From Thiocapsa bogorovii (GTDB lineage: Bacteria > Pseudomonadota > Gammaproteobacteria > Chromatiales > Chromatiaceae), in contig NZ_CP089309.1 of assembly GCF_021228795.1 (NCBI RefSeq), positions 2,294,001-2,358,000 of the forward strand: a DNA stretch of 64,000 nucleotides, given 5' to 3'. Position 1 is the stretch's first letter. Every line of letters begins with the position of its first letter. Shown here piece by piece: positions 8,371-17,452 of this stretch. The translations under genes were made by a program, and so were the position numbers. The notes under the pieces were generated by a model. It searched no databases. It worked only from the letters and a program-made list of their open reading frames with translations, and had not been told where the DNA came from.

Positions 8371-11106
8371 TCAACCACTCCATCCCTGCCGCATCAGATT
8401 CTCGACATCCCGGCGTGACAGCACGGTCGCACAATCGCGCCAGGCCGCGTCGCTGGGCATGATGCTGCTGTTGTAGCGCAGATCAAAGCCGGTCGCCTGG
8501 CGGCGCTCCTCGATGTACTGGTCCATCTTCTCGCCCAGGGTTCCCAGGTCGTCGATCCAATCATCACGGATGGTATCGGGCAGGCCACCGAACAGGTCGT
8601 AGCGGTTGCGCATGCGTTCGGAGAGGCGTGCATAGACCGTCTCGTCCACCGTGCCCCGGTGCACCAGATTCAGCATGTCCACCGCCGGGCGCACCTGGCC
8701 GAAGCGTTTGATGCGCCCGATGCGCTGCTCCAGCCGGGTTGGATTCCAGGGCAGATCGACGTTGATCAAGGTGCCGAGCGTTTGCAGGTTCAGGCCCTCG
8801 CAGGCGGCATCGGTGGCCACCATCAGGCGAACCTCGCGATCGGCGACCATGCGTTTGAGCACCTCGCGCTCGATGCCGACCGCCTGGCCATCGCGATAGA
8901 GCCGGCTGCGATCGGCGCCGGCGTAGAGACCGATGGTCTGCTCCGGAAACTCGGCCGCCAGCGCATCGGCCACCCAGCGCGCGGTGTCGTAATACTGGCT
9001 GAAGATGATGCAGCCGAGCGCAAGCCAGCCCTCGTCTTTGAGGTAGAAGCGGATCGCGGTAAGCTTCGGATCATCGTCCATGCCTTCCAGCGCCGTGATC
9101 AGGCTCGCCAGTGCGGCGCGCTCGGCATCGGTTTGGATGGCCAGTTGCGCATCGATGTCTTCCGTCTCTTCCTGGATCTCACGCCCGGCGAGCAGGGTCC
9201 GCGCGGTATTGAGGCCGGCGACGCGGCTCGAGCAAACACGCTGCTCCATGAGGTTGCGCATGAATCCGCTCCCCTGACCGCGCTTGGCCAGCACGCGGCC
9301 GAAGGCGCGCGCTTCCTCGTAGGCGCGGTCGAAGTCCGGGGTGGTCCGCAGCGCATTGTCCTGGAACAAGGCGTTGAACCGATGCGGCGCTTGGACCAGT
9401 CCCCCATCCGGGTGGACATGGACGGCGATGCGCTCGAGCAGGCCGCGCTCCTCCAGCGTCGTGCGCTTGCGCAGCACCACATGGCGCACGAAGGGGTTCT
9501 CGCGCTGGAAGAAGGTCGCGCCGTCGATGGCGCGCTCCAGCTCGGTCTCCAGGTCGTCGCGCAGGTCCAGCGGCAGATCGCTCAAGGCGCCGGCCAGGTG
9601 CGCCGCGGGTGCCATGTCGAGCGCTTCGCGCAGGTTGCGGAACAGCCGCCGGGCATTCGGCTCGTTGCTGGAGGCCATGGTCGGCAGCGGCGAGCGCAGC
9701 AACCGCCAGCCGTAATCGAGCCCGTCGACGCGTTCGGCGCCGCACAGGATCGGCAGCACGCGCTCGGGGTCATGCCAGGGCGCGAGGTCGTTGCCGAACA
9801 CGAAGCCGGTACCGCCGCGGTGCAGCACCCGTACCAGGTCCCATAGGTCGTCGGCGCGCGTCTGGATCGGGGTCGCGGTGCCGAGCAGGACGTGCTCGGC
9901 CCGGTCGGCGACGGCGAGCATGAAGGCCAGCAATGCATTTGGCTCGCCAGCGTCCGGGCCGTAGCCCTGCCGCGAACGGGCCTTGTGCGCCTCATCGAGA
10001 ATGACCAGCGAGAAGCTGATGCCGGCCAAGACCTCCTTCTCCGTTGACGGCTGCACCATCAGTCCGGTGGAGACGATGCCGATACGCAGCGGGCAGCGCG
10101 CGATCTGCGCCGGTCCGCCTGGGGAGATCGCCCGCTCCTCCGGGTCGAGCCAGACCTTGCGGCTGGAGTGCCAGCGCGCACAGGGGATGCCGAGCTTGTC
10201 GAGCATCTCGGTCTGCCACTGTTCGCAAAGGGTCGCGGGGGCGAAGATGACGATGGGTTTGCGCCGTTTTTGCGCCTTTTCCGCGAGCAGGCACAGGGTC
10301 AGCGCCGCGGTGCCGAGCGACAGCGTCTTGCCCAGCCCCACCTCATCGGCCAGCAGCAGCCGGACCTGGCCGTGGTCGTGGTAATGGCGCAGGCACTCGG
10401 TGACAAAGCCCTGCTGCCAGGGTTGCAGGGCCATGCCCTCGCGATACAGCGGCGATTCGATCAGCGCCGCCGGCGTCAGCGTCGCCTCGCTGTCGAGCGC
10501 GGGGAGTTGTACCTCGACGCGCCGGCCACGGCGGGCGACCTCGCGGCAGACCGCCTCCGGTAGCGGGCGCGCCGCGTTCCACAGGAACTCGAACTCGGCC
10601 TCGATCCAGGCCACCGCCTCGGGCGAGTCGTCTTGCCAGAGGATCTCGTAGTGCTGCTGCCAGCCGTGGCGGGTCTCGTTCATCGAGCCGATAAAACCGA
10701 GCTTCTGCCCGTCGGCGCGCTCAATGACGCCGGCCTTACCATGCACGAAGCCGCAGACGCTGTCCGGTGCCACGCGAATCACCTGCCCGCGCTTGGCCAG
10801 GAAGGCATCCAGGCGTTGGTAGCGCGTGCGGTTGAGCAGGGATTCCGCCTCGATGGAGCGCTCGTTCCAGCGCCCGAGCATGCGCGCCTCGCGCAACTGG
10901 GCCACCTTCAGGTCCTCCGGCGCCAGGTCCACGTTACAGACGATGCGCACATCCGGGATCGGCTCCAGCCACTCGTGGGCGATCTCGAACAGGGAGCTGG
11001 TGAAGTAGCCGGCGATGCGCCGATAGCTGCGCGCGCCTTTGAGCTGCTCGGCCAGGAAGCTCTGGTCGAGGTGGTGGGTGCGGGAGGAGAGGCGGAGGAT
11101 GGTCAC
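8371..11106 (-). CDS. phospholipase D-like/SNF2 helicase of a defence operon
   Basis: A 911-residue protein, last gene of the minus-strand operon. The N-terminus (about residues 1-190) is PLD-like, with FVHGKAGVI and GFIGSMNETRHG resembling an HKD-type half-site. The middle is an SNF2 helicase: Walker A LADEVGLGKTLSLG (about 255), DEAH box VILDEAHKARS (about 372) and motif III LGTATPIQ (about 410). The C-terminal helicase lobe has the motif VI region LEQRIGRIKRFGQ. Start GTG at 11106 overlaps the upstream stop as GTGA, so it is coupled to the small gene. SNF2/PLD proteins beside DUF1156 and DUF499 genes form the helicase part of the predicted Hma-type (helicase-methylase-ATPase) anti-phage systems. 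The frame is intact, unlike the methylase. Confidence 0.85.
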   Translation of the reverse strand: MTILRLSSRTHHLDQSFLAEQLKGARSYRRIAGYFTSSLFEIAHEWLEPIPDVRIVCNVDLAPEDLKVAQLREARMLGRWNERSIEAESLLNRTRYQRLDAFLAKRGQVIRVAPDSVCGFVHGKAGVIERADGQKLGFIGSMNETRHGWQQHYEILWQDDSPEAVAWIEAEFEFLWNAARPLPEAVCREVARRGRRVEVQLPALDSEATLTPAALIESPLYREGMALQPWQQGFVTECLRHYHDHGQVRLLLADEVGLGKTLSLGTAALTLCLLAEKAQKRRKPIVIFAPATLCEQWQTEMLDKLGIPCARWHSSRKVWLDPEERAISPGGPAQIARCPLRIGIVSTGLMVQPSTEKEVLAGISFSLVILDEAHKARSRQGYGPDAGEPNALLAFMLAVADRAEHVLLGTATPIQTRADDLWDLVRVLHRGGTGFVFGNDLAPWHDPERVLPILCGAERVDGLDYGWRLLRSPLPTMASSNEPNARRLFRNLREALDMAPAAHLAGALSDLPLDLRDDLETELERAIDGATFFQRENPFVRHVVLRKRTTLEERGLLERIAVHVHPDGGLVQAPHRFNALFQDNALRTTPDFDRAYEEARAFGRVLAKRGQGSGFMRNLMEQRVCSSRVAGLNTARTLLAGREIQEETEDIDAQLAIQTDAERAALASLITALEGMDDDPKLTAIRFYLKDEGWLALGCIIFSQYYDTARWVADALAAEFPEQTIGLYAGADRSRLYRDGQAVGIEREVLKRMVADREVRLMVATDAACEGLNLQTLGTLINVDLPWNPTRLEQRIGRIKRFGQVRPAVDMLNLVHRGTVDETVYARLSERMRNRYDLFGGLPDTIRDDWIDDLGTLGEKMDQYIEERRQATGFDLRYNSSIMPSDAAWRDCATVLSRRDVENLMRQGWSG

Positions 11107-11381
11107 CGCGTTGTTGCGTCGGAGAATCGATCAGGAAGCCCATTCCGGATCGCTCCGGCCAATATCTTGGGGACGACATCCTGGGGACGACACAAATCCG
11201 CGTCGCTGAGGCCTTCCGTCAGTCCGGCCAGCAGGTGCTTCAGGTCCTGGCCATTATCAGCGGCACTGACGGGAGGATCATCGATCAGCAACAGGACGCG
11301 CAGATGGGTCCCGTCGCGGATGTCCTCCGGCAGGCGAATACTGTGTTGTTCGACGGTAGCCTCAAGCTCGATGGCGCGCAT
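11103..11381 (-). CDS. small operon protein, antitoxin-like N-terminus
   Basis: A 92-residue protein between methylase and helicase. It starts MRAIELEATVEQHSIRLPED, a short beta-strand pattern resembling AbrB/DUF104-type antitoxin N-termini, followed by a charged helical tail. This similarity is only by eye. An in-frame TTG start 45 nt upstream (11426) is possible. The TGA stop overlaps the helicase GTG by four bases, and the gene begins 74 nt after the methylase stop, so it belongs to the operon. I cannot assign a function. A structural partner of the helicase or an antitoxin-like regulator are both possible. Confidence 0.6.
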   Translation of the reverse strand: MRAIELEATVEQHSIRLPEDIRDGTHLRVLLLIDDPPVSAADNGQDLKHLLAGLTEGLSDADLCRPQDVVPKILAGAIRNGLPDRFSDATTR

Positions 11382-11455
11382 CGGGACATCCTGCAAAATG
11401 CTGTGTTGGATAGGATTGAAGGTCAAGGCACGTCATTGCAATGACAGTCCAACGG

Positions 11456-12835
11456 CTACTGCAACCGCTGATTGCGCATGCGGCTGGCAATGGCCTCGGC
11501 TTTGCTTCGGGTCTCGGGTTGGCGGGCCTTGGCGGCGATGAAACTGGTCATGTCGATCAGCTTCGGGCGCAGACCCAGGTAATCGGGGACGGCGTCGCGC
11601 AGGTTGGCCATGACCACCTCGGCGTACTTGTCGGCCAGGAACTCCTGGATGGCGACGATCAGGGCGCCGAGCGGGGTCGGGCCGAGCTCGGTGCGGTCGG
11701 TGAGGTCGCGCGGTTTGAACTCGGTGACGGCCTTCAGGCGCGCGGCGTTGGGCTTGATGCTGGCCATGATGGCGGCGTAGTCGGCAACCCGGAAGGCCTT
11801 GGCGAAGTTCTGGTAGTTGTCGAGCTTGGCGGCGCCCGTGGTCTCCATGTCGAGCATGCGCAGATAGAAGCGCTGGATGCCGCTGATGGCGGCCCAGGTT
11901 TCCGATTCCAGTCCATCCGGCACCAGCAGGCCGTTGGCGGTCTCGGCGGCCTGCTCGACGATCTCATCGACCACGGTGGTCTCGCCCTTGCGGCGCGGGC
12001 GCAGCGCGAAGCTGGTCACGTCCTCGCCGCCGATGCTGGTGAAGCCGGTCAGCACCTTCAGCGCCGCGGCGTAGCCGGCCATCTGTAGGTCGGAGTCGTT
12101 GAACACCGGGGCGCCCATCTTCGCCTCGGTCTCGGTGTTGAGGTGCAGCATCTGCTGAATCTGGGCGTCCACCTCGCGCTTGACGGCCGGCAGGATGCGC
12201 TGTTTGAAGCCGGGGCGCTCACCGGCCGGGCGTTTGCGCAGCGCCAGCACCACGGTCCCCTGAACGAATCCGCCCTTCTTCAACTCCTAGGTGGTCTCGG
12301 TGGCGATGTACCAGGCGCCCACCACTTGCAGGCCGGCGGCCCAGAAGATGCTGACCATATCGGACCAGACGCCAGTGTCCTGGTGCGTGAACATCACGCA
12401 CTGCATGCCGTTGTCCGGCATGTGCTCGGTCATCGCCCTGTAGGCGTCCACCATGCCGCGGCGGAATGCGTCGCCCGAGCCCTTGATGGCGAGGTCGCGA
12501 CGAGAATCCCAGGTCCATTGGTCGAAGGGTGGGGATGGGTTCTTGCGGAGCCAGGCGATGAAGAAGTCGGTGATCTCGTGGTACATCACGGCGTCCCCAT
12601 AAGGTAGATCCGTTACGTAAACATCGCAGTTGTTAGACAAATCCTTAGCCGCGACAGTGTCAACTGTTGCGCTTAAGCGCGAGTCTTCACTCGGATAAGG
12701 TTTTGTTACTGAGCTAATCAAATACGAGCTGGCACGGCAACCAAAATTGTCCAGCGTATTCAGGGCTTGGTTATAGAATGTACTCTGGCACGTCGGCTCG
12801 CGTTGCGAGGCGGTATTCCTTGGATCCCATCTGGC
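11456..12835 (-). pseudogene. DUF1156 methylase fragment C (catalytic motif IV and C-terminus)
   Basis: Codons 566-1025 of the healed gene. It starts at the IS256 junction and reads ARWDPRNTASQREPT, then NTLDNFG, the motif IV region VYVTDLPYGDAVMYHEI, and TETT-TAG-ELKKGGFVQGTV, where TAG probably replaces a serine codon. The stretch from the junction to about 12600 is visibly AT-richer than the rest. From about 12590 to the end the usual high GC returns. The distal end runs to ...SRMRNQRLQ and TAG at 11456-11458. Confidence 0.85.
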
Positions 12836-12844
12836 AAGCTTCGA

Positions 12845-14302
12845 GAGCTATGCTCGATTCTGGTGTATGAGCGGGGACTGATAGAGCTTGAGCAGGCGGC
12901 GCACCGTTGCTGACAATGTGGTTGTCGAGACCCAAAGCAGCAACGAGAGAGGTGCGCCATGAGCGACGATACGAGTACGGGGGCCCGCCGTGCAAGAGGG
13001 GATCGGGGCGAGGTGCTGGCCGAGCTGGGCCTGCCGCTGGAGGAGCTGGTGCGCCGCGGGGCGCGCGACATCCTGCAGCGGGCCATCGAGGCGGAGGTGG
13101 AGCAGCTGCTCGAGGAGTTTGCCGGGGTGTCGCTGATGGACGGACGCCGGGCGGTGGTGCGCAACGGTTATCTGCCGGCGCGCGAGATCCTCACCACGGT
13201 GGGTCCGGTGGAGGTGCAGGTGCCCAAGGTACGCGACCGCTCCGGGGCCGGGGTGAAGTTCAACTCCGCGCTGGCCCCGCCGTACGTGCGCCGCAGTGCC
13301 CGGGTCGCCGCGGCGCTGCCGTGGCTCTATCTGAAGGGGATCTCCAGCGGCGACCTCGGGGAGGCGTTGGAGGTGCTGGTGGGAGAGGACGCCAAGGGGC
13401 TCTCCGCGGCGGCGCTGGGCCGGCTCAAGGCCGCGTGGGCCGAGGAGTACAAGGACTGGACCCAGCGCAGCCTCGAAGGCCGGCAATACGCCTACTGGTG
13501 GGTCGACGGCATCTACACGACACTGCGCGAGAGCGACGATCCCAAGCTCTGTCTGCTGGTGATCATCGGGGTGAGACCCGACGGCACCAAGGAGTGGGTC
13601 GCCATCGTCGACGGGTTGCGCGAATCCACCGAATCCTGGCTCGACGTGCTGCGCGATCTGAAGGCACGTGGTCTGCAGGCGGGTCCGCGCCTGGCCGTCG
13701 GCGACGGGGCGCTGGGGTTTTGGGGTGCGCTTGAGCAGGTCTACCCCGAGACCGTGCATCAGCGCTGCTGGTTCCACAAGATGGGCAACGTGCTCAATGC
13801 CTTGCCCAAGTCGTTGCAAGGCAAGGCGAAGGCGGATCTGCAGGCGATCTGGATGGCACCGACCCGCAAGCAGGCTACGCAAGCCTTCAAGCGCTTCATC
13901 AGCCGCTATGGGGCCAAATACCCCAAGGCGACCGAGAAGCTCGAAAAGGACCGCGAGGCCCTGCTCGCTTTCTTCGCCTTCCCGGCCGAGCACTGGGTGC
14001 ACCTGCGCACCACCAACCCCATCGAGTCCACCTTCGCCACTGTGCGCCATCGCACCGGCCGGACCAAGAACTGCGTCACCCGCGCGACCTTCCTCGGCCT
14101 GGCCTTCAAGATGAGCGAAGAGGCCGCCAAGACCTGGCGGCGCATCCGTGCCCCCGAGAAAGTGGCCGAACTGCTCGGCGGAACACGTTACGAAGACGGG
14201 ATTCCGGTGTCCGACGACCCACCGGAGACCCAAGAGGAGCAACGGAAAGCCGCCTGATCAAACTCTGGCCCTATGGTCATACACCAGATTTGACAATAGC
14301 TC
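12845..14302 (+). mobile_element. IS256-family insertion sequence
   Basis: A complete 1458-bp element with imperfect terminal inverted repeats: left GAGCTATGCTCGATTCTGGT, right end reverse complement GAGCTATTGTCAAATCTGGT. It is flanked by a perfect 9-bp duplication AAGCTTCGA (12836-12844 and 14303-14311). One mutator-type transposase gene fills it. It sits inside the AT-rich central patch of the DUF1156 methylase, and deleting it with one duplication restores ...DRLSKL-ARWDPRN... in frame. Confidence 0.95.
12959..14257 (+). CDS. IS256-family (mutator-type) transposase
   Basis: A 432-residue DDE transposase. It has the N-terminal LIEAEVEQLLEEFAG-type region (here RAIEAEVEQLLEEFAG), the first aspartate in YWWVDGIYT, a second in AVGDGALGFWGAL followed by QRCWFHKMGNVLNALP, and the glutamate region TTNPIESTFATVRHRTGRTKNC. 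All of these are diagnostic of IS256. The length is typical (about 400-430). The gene fills its element and is intact, so the copy may still move. A ribosome binding site GAGAGG lies just upstream of the ATG. Confidence 0.95.
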   Translation: MSDDTSTGARRARGDRGEVLAELGLPLEELVRRGARDILQRAIEAEVEQLLEEFAGVSLMDGRRAVVRNGYLPAREILTTVGPVEVQVPKVRDRSGAGVKFNSALAPPYVRRSARVAAALPWLYLKGISSGDLGEALEVLVGEDAKGLSAAALGRLKAAWAEEYKDWTQRSLEGRQYAYWWVDGIYTTLRESDDPKLCLLVIIGVRPDGTKEWVAIVDGLRESTESWLDVLRDLKARGLQAGPRLAVGDGALGFWGALEQVYPETVHQRCWFHKMGNVLNALPKSLQGKAKADLQAIWMAPTRKQATQAFKRFISRYGAKYPKATEKLEKDREALLAFFAFPAEHWVHLRTTNPIESTFATVRHRTGRTKNCVTRATFLGLAFKMSEEAAKTWRRIRAPEKVAELLGGTRYEDGIPVSDDPPETQEEQRKAA

Positions 14303-14714
14303 AAGCTTCGAGAGACGATCCAATGCGTCGCATAGCATTGGTGCTAAGAACGGATTCCCTATGCTCTGACGGCGAATTAGAGCAGCGAGTAGGATGGCTC
14401 TTGAGCAAAACAAATGGGACCAGTGCGTCCATCCGCGTGCTATGCGTAGCTCCCGCCCTTGGTAGCGCGGTGGACCACCTATCTCAATAGCTTGTTCGGC
14501 CACCAGGCCGGAGCACTGCCAGAAGACGAAATTCTCGACAAGCAAATTTTCAACCTTGCGTTCCCGGAGCAAGTCTTGGTCTTGCGCGCTCGCAAAAAAT
14601 GTCTCAGCGCACCGCAGCCCGAGCGTCCCTTCGGTTGTCCATTGAATGCAGTACAAACGGTCTTGGAAAACATCCTCGAAACGAGGTTTGAAGTCAGTCT
14701 TTTGCCATAGCCGT
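14303..14714 (-). pseudogene. DUF1156 methylase fragment B (AT-rich middle)
   Basis: Codons 428-565 of the healed gene, lying between ISL3 and IS256. It reads LRLWQKTDFKPRFEDVF, DRLYCIQWTT and later RGWTHWSHLFCSRAILLAAL, matching the RGWTHWHHLF-type block of DUF1156 proteins. No stop codon or frameshift is present. Base composition is near 50% GC against roughly 65% in the flanking fragments, and codon choice differs (many AAT, TTT, CAA, TTG). That suggests this block was acquired separately. Confidence 0.8.
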
Positions 14715-14768
14715 AAATTATTGGCTCTTTTACGTTTGATGTGGGTAACCCGTCCAGGTATCCCCGGA

Positions 14769-15007
14769 TCATGCTAACGCCTTTGCACACTGTTTGTTTG
14801 CAAACGGGCAGGCCGGCAGATGCGTGAGCTTGCCCGCGACCAAGTAGGCGATGGTGATGAGATGGCGCACGGTGCCGTAGCCGCGGGCCTTGGCCTTGGC
14901 GGCCTGGATCTGCCCGTTCGCCGCCTCGACCCGGCCGTTGGTGAGTTTGGAATCGAAGGCGTTGAGGATGCCGTCCCAATGGGTTTTGACGGTCTTGGCG
15001 AAGTCCT
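14769..15007 (-). pseudogene. ISL3 transposase, C-terminal fragment
   Basis: It reads KDFAKTVKTHWDGILNAF, then SKLTNGRVEAANGQIQAAK and ARGYGTVRHLITIAYLVAGK. This is the C-terminal DDE_Tnp_ISL3 block with the catalytic glutamate (NGRVEAANG). It joins ...RCRLEPM from 18484 across the TTCAT duplication of the IS4/IS1380-type element, giving RLEPM-KDFAK in frame. Confidence 0.85.
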
Positions 15008-15784
15008 TCATCCTAAAAAGAGCAGTTAAACCTTGCCTCGAGTGATCCAAGCCGCTGAAATATCGGCGCAAGGAGGTCCCCATGAGCAACCCGATCCCTC
15101 ACCCGCAGGGTGAACCCGAAACCACCGCATTGGTACCGCATGCCGGCCCGGTTGCGGTGGACACGTTTGGCGGGCGCGTCCACGTCGAGTGGGATGCGCA
15201 GGCGGCGGTCACCCCGCTGGGGCAGCTGCCGTTCTTCACCGAGTTTTTGCGCCTGGGCGGGCGCTTCGATGCCTGGGTCGAGAGCTGCCCGCTGAAGCTG
15301 ACCAGCCCGAACGCCCCGAGCACGCGCGACGTTCTGGGTACCGCCATCCTGGCGGTGCTGTCCGGGCATCAGCGCTATGCCCACATCAGTGCCCTGCGCG
15401 GCGACACCATCAACGCCGCCCTGCTGGGCATGGAGGCGGTGGTGAGCGAGGACTCGGTGCGCCGCAACCTCGGCAAGCTCGATGAAGCCGACGGGGTGGC
15501 CTGGTTGCAGAACCACCTGGACGCCTGCGTGGCGCCGGTGCCGGGCGTGCCCTGGATTCTCGATGCCGACGTGACGGTCAAGCCGCTCTACGGGCATCAA
15601 GAGGGTGCGGTCAAAGGCTACAATCCGCACAAGCCGGGTCGGCCCTCGCACACCTACCATACCTATTTCGTCGCCGGTCTGCGTCTGATCCTGGACGTGG
15701 AGGTGCTCCCCAGGTGTCAGGATAGATGTCGCCTCCCTTTGGGAGAATGTGTGGGAGGATGGGGCATCACCGACCCGGGGCTTT

Positions 15785-15848
15785 GCGCCCTCCGGGGTCA
15801 GCCGGGAAGGAGCCCGAAGGGCGACTGACGGCTGACCCCGGAGGGCGC
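15785..15848 (+). repeat. 19-bp perfect inverted repeat upstream of orfA in IS3 copy A
   Basis: Arms GCGCCCTCCGGGGTCAGCC (15785-15803) and GGCTGACCCCGGAGGGCGC (15830-15848) pair perfectly, with a second small hairpin in the loop. It lies between the left end and orfA and could block transcription entering from outside. In copies B and C one base of the orfA-proximal arm is missing. Confidence 0.7.
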
Positions 15849-15884
15849 GGCGCAAGCGCCCCGAGGCATGAGAAGGCGAGCGAC

Positions 15885-16403
15885 ATGACAACCTATTCGA
15901 GCGAACTGAAAGACAGCATCCTGACGAAGCTACTGCCGCCCAACAACGTCGGCGTCCCGCAGTTGGCCGCGCAAACCGGCATCCCGCGCGACACCCTCTA
16001 CGGCTGGCGGCGCGAGGCGTTGGGTCGGGCGCGTCGACCACGGGCATCGACGGTGCCTGCCGGGACGCTCGGCAGCGAGGAGAAGTTTGCCGTGGTGATG
16101 GAGACCGCCACCCTCAATGAGTTGGAGCTGGGCGCGTACTGTCGGCGCAAGGGCCTGTTCGCCGAGCAGATCAGCGCGTGGCGCACGACCTGCCAGCAGG
16201 CCAATGCGCCGCTGACGAGCACGACCGAGCGGGCCGAGCGGCGCGCCGAGCAGGCGGAGATCGTGCGCCTGGGTCGGGAGTTGCAGCGCAAGGACCGGGC
16301 CTTGGCCGAAGCCGCCACGTTGCTGGTGCTCCAAAAAAAAGTCCGGGCGATCTGGGAGGAGCCAGAGGACGCTCGCTCGCCTATGAGCGGCGCGTACAAG
16401 TGA
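15885..16403 (+). CDS. IS3-family OrfA (copy A)
   Basis: A 172-residue helix-turn-helix protein. The N-terminal HTH reads GVPQLAAQTGIPRDTLYGWR, and a leucine-rich helix near the C-terminus ends in LLVLQKK. The A8 run in CTCCAAAAAAAAGTCC (16333-16340) is the slippery site. A -1 shift there reads QKSPGD and continues into orfB to make the OrfAB transposase. Without the shift, OrfA ends ...MSGAYK and its TGA overlaps an orfB GTG (GTGA). Confidence 0.88.
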   Translation: MTTYSSELKDSILTKLLPPNNVGVPQLAAQTGIPRDTLYGWRREALGRARRPRASTVPAGTLGSEEKFAVVMETATLNELELGAYCRRKGLFAEQISAWRTTCQQANAPLTSTTERAERRAEQAEIVRLGRELQRKDRALAEAATLLVLQKKVRAIWEEPEDARSPMSGAYK

Positions 16404-17452
16404 GCGAGTACATCGCCCAAGCCTGTGCCGAGGGCGCCCGCCTGAGTCGCGCCTGCGCCGCCGTGGGGCTGTCCGAGCGCACCCTGCAGCGCTGGCGTCG
16501 CGACGGGGCGATCGGCGGCGACGGGCGCACGCGCGAGCACCGGACCGAAGGCGCGGTACGCACCCCGGCCAATCGGCTCTCGCCCCACGAGCGACAAGCC
16601 GTCCTCACAGCCGCCAACGCGCCCAGGTTCGCGAGCTTGAGTCCGCATCAGATCGTCCCGGCGCTGGCCGACGAGGGCTGCTACCTGGGATCCGAGTCGA
16701 CCTTCTACCGCGTGCTGCGCGACGCCGGGCAGCTCGCCCGCCGCGGTCGCGCCAAGGCGCCGACACGGGTGCGCCCGCAGCCGCTGGAGGCGACCGGGCC
16801 GAATCGGGTTTGGAGCTGGGACATCACCTACCTGGCCAGTACCGTGCAGGGGATGTTCTTCTATCTGTACCTGATCATGGATGTCTACAGCCGCAAGATC
16901 GTCGGCTGGGAGGTCTACCCGCAGGAGTCCGCCGCGCACGCCGCCAGCGTCCTGCACAAGGCCTACCTGCGCGAAGGCGTGCACCCGGGCACACTGGTCC
17001 TGCACTCGGACAACGGCTCGCCGATGAAAGGCGCCACCATGCTGGTGATGCTCCAGCGCCTCGGGGTCGTGCCGTCCTTCAGTCGCCCGGCCGTGAGCAA
17101 CGACAACCCCTACTCGGAGTCGCTGTTCAACACCGTCAAGGGTCGCCCGGACTTCCCCTCCGATCCCTTCGACGGCGTCGAGGCGGCACGCCGCTGGATG
17201 ACGACATTCACCGCCTGGTACAACACCATCCACCTGCACAGCGCGCTGAAGTTCGTCACCCCGGCACAGCGCCATCGCGGCGAGGATGTCGACCTGCTGG
17301 CACGGCGCGACGCGCTCTATCAAGCCGCCAGAGACGACAACCCGACGCGCTGGTCCGGACCCACCCGCAATTGGACGCCGCCCGCTTCGGTCTTGCTCAA
17401 CCCGGGAAAACCCCCTCGTGAACAGGAGAAGGCCGACACGAACATGACATGA
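16400..17452 (+). CDS. IS3-family OrfB, integrase core (copy A)
   Basis: A 350-residue catalytic half of the transposase. Retroviral-type integrase core: WSWDITYLAS (first Asp), HSDNGSPMKG (second Asp) and NPYSESLFNTVKG (Glu). The N-terminal part is HTH-rich, with VGLSERTLQRWRRDG. GTG 16400 overlaps the orfA stop, so OrfB could be made alone or as an OrfAB fusion through the upstream A8 slip. The frame is intact. Confidence 0.88.
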   Translation: MSEYIAQACAEGARLSRACAAVGLSERTLQRWRRDGAIGGDGRTREHRTEGAVRTPANRLSPHERQAVLTAANAPRFASLSPHQIVPALADEGCYLGSESTFYRVLRDAGQLARRGRAKAPTRVRPQPLEATGPNRVWSWDITYLASTVQGMFFYLYLIMDVYSRKIVGWEVYPQESAAHAASVLHKAYLREGVHPGTLVLHSDNGSPMKGATMLVMLQRLGVVPSFSRPAVSNDNPYSESLFNTVKGRPDFPSDPFDGVEAARRWMTTFTAWYNTIHLHSALKFVTPAQRHRGEDVDLLARRDALYQAARDDNPTRWSGPTRNWTPPASVLLNPGKPPREQEKADTNMT

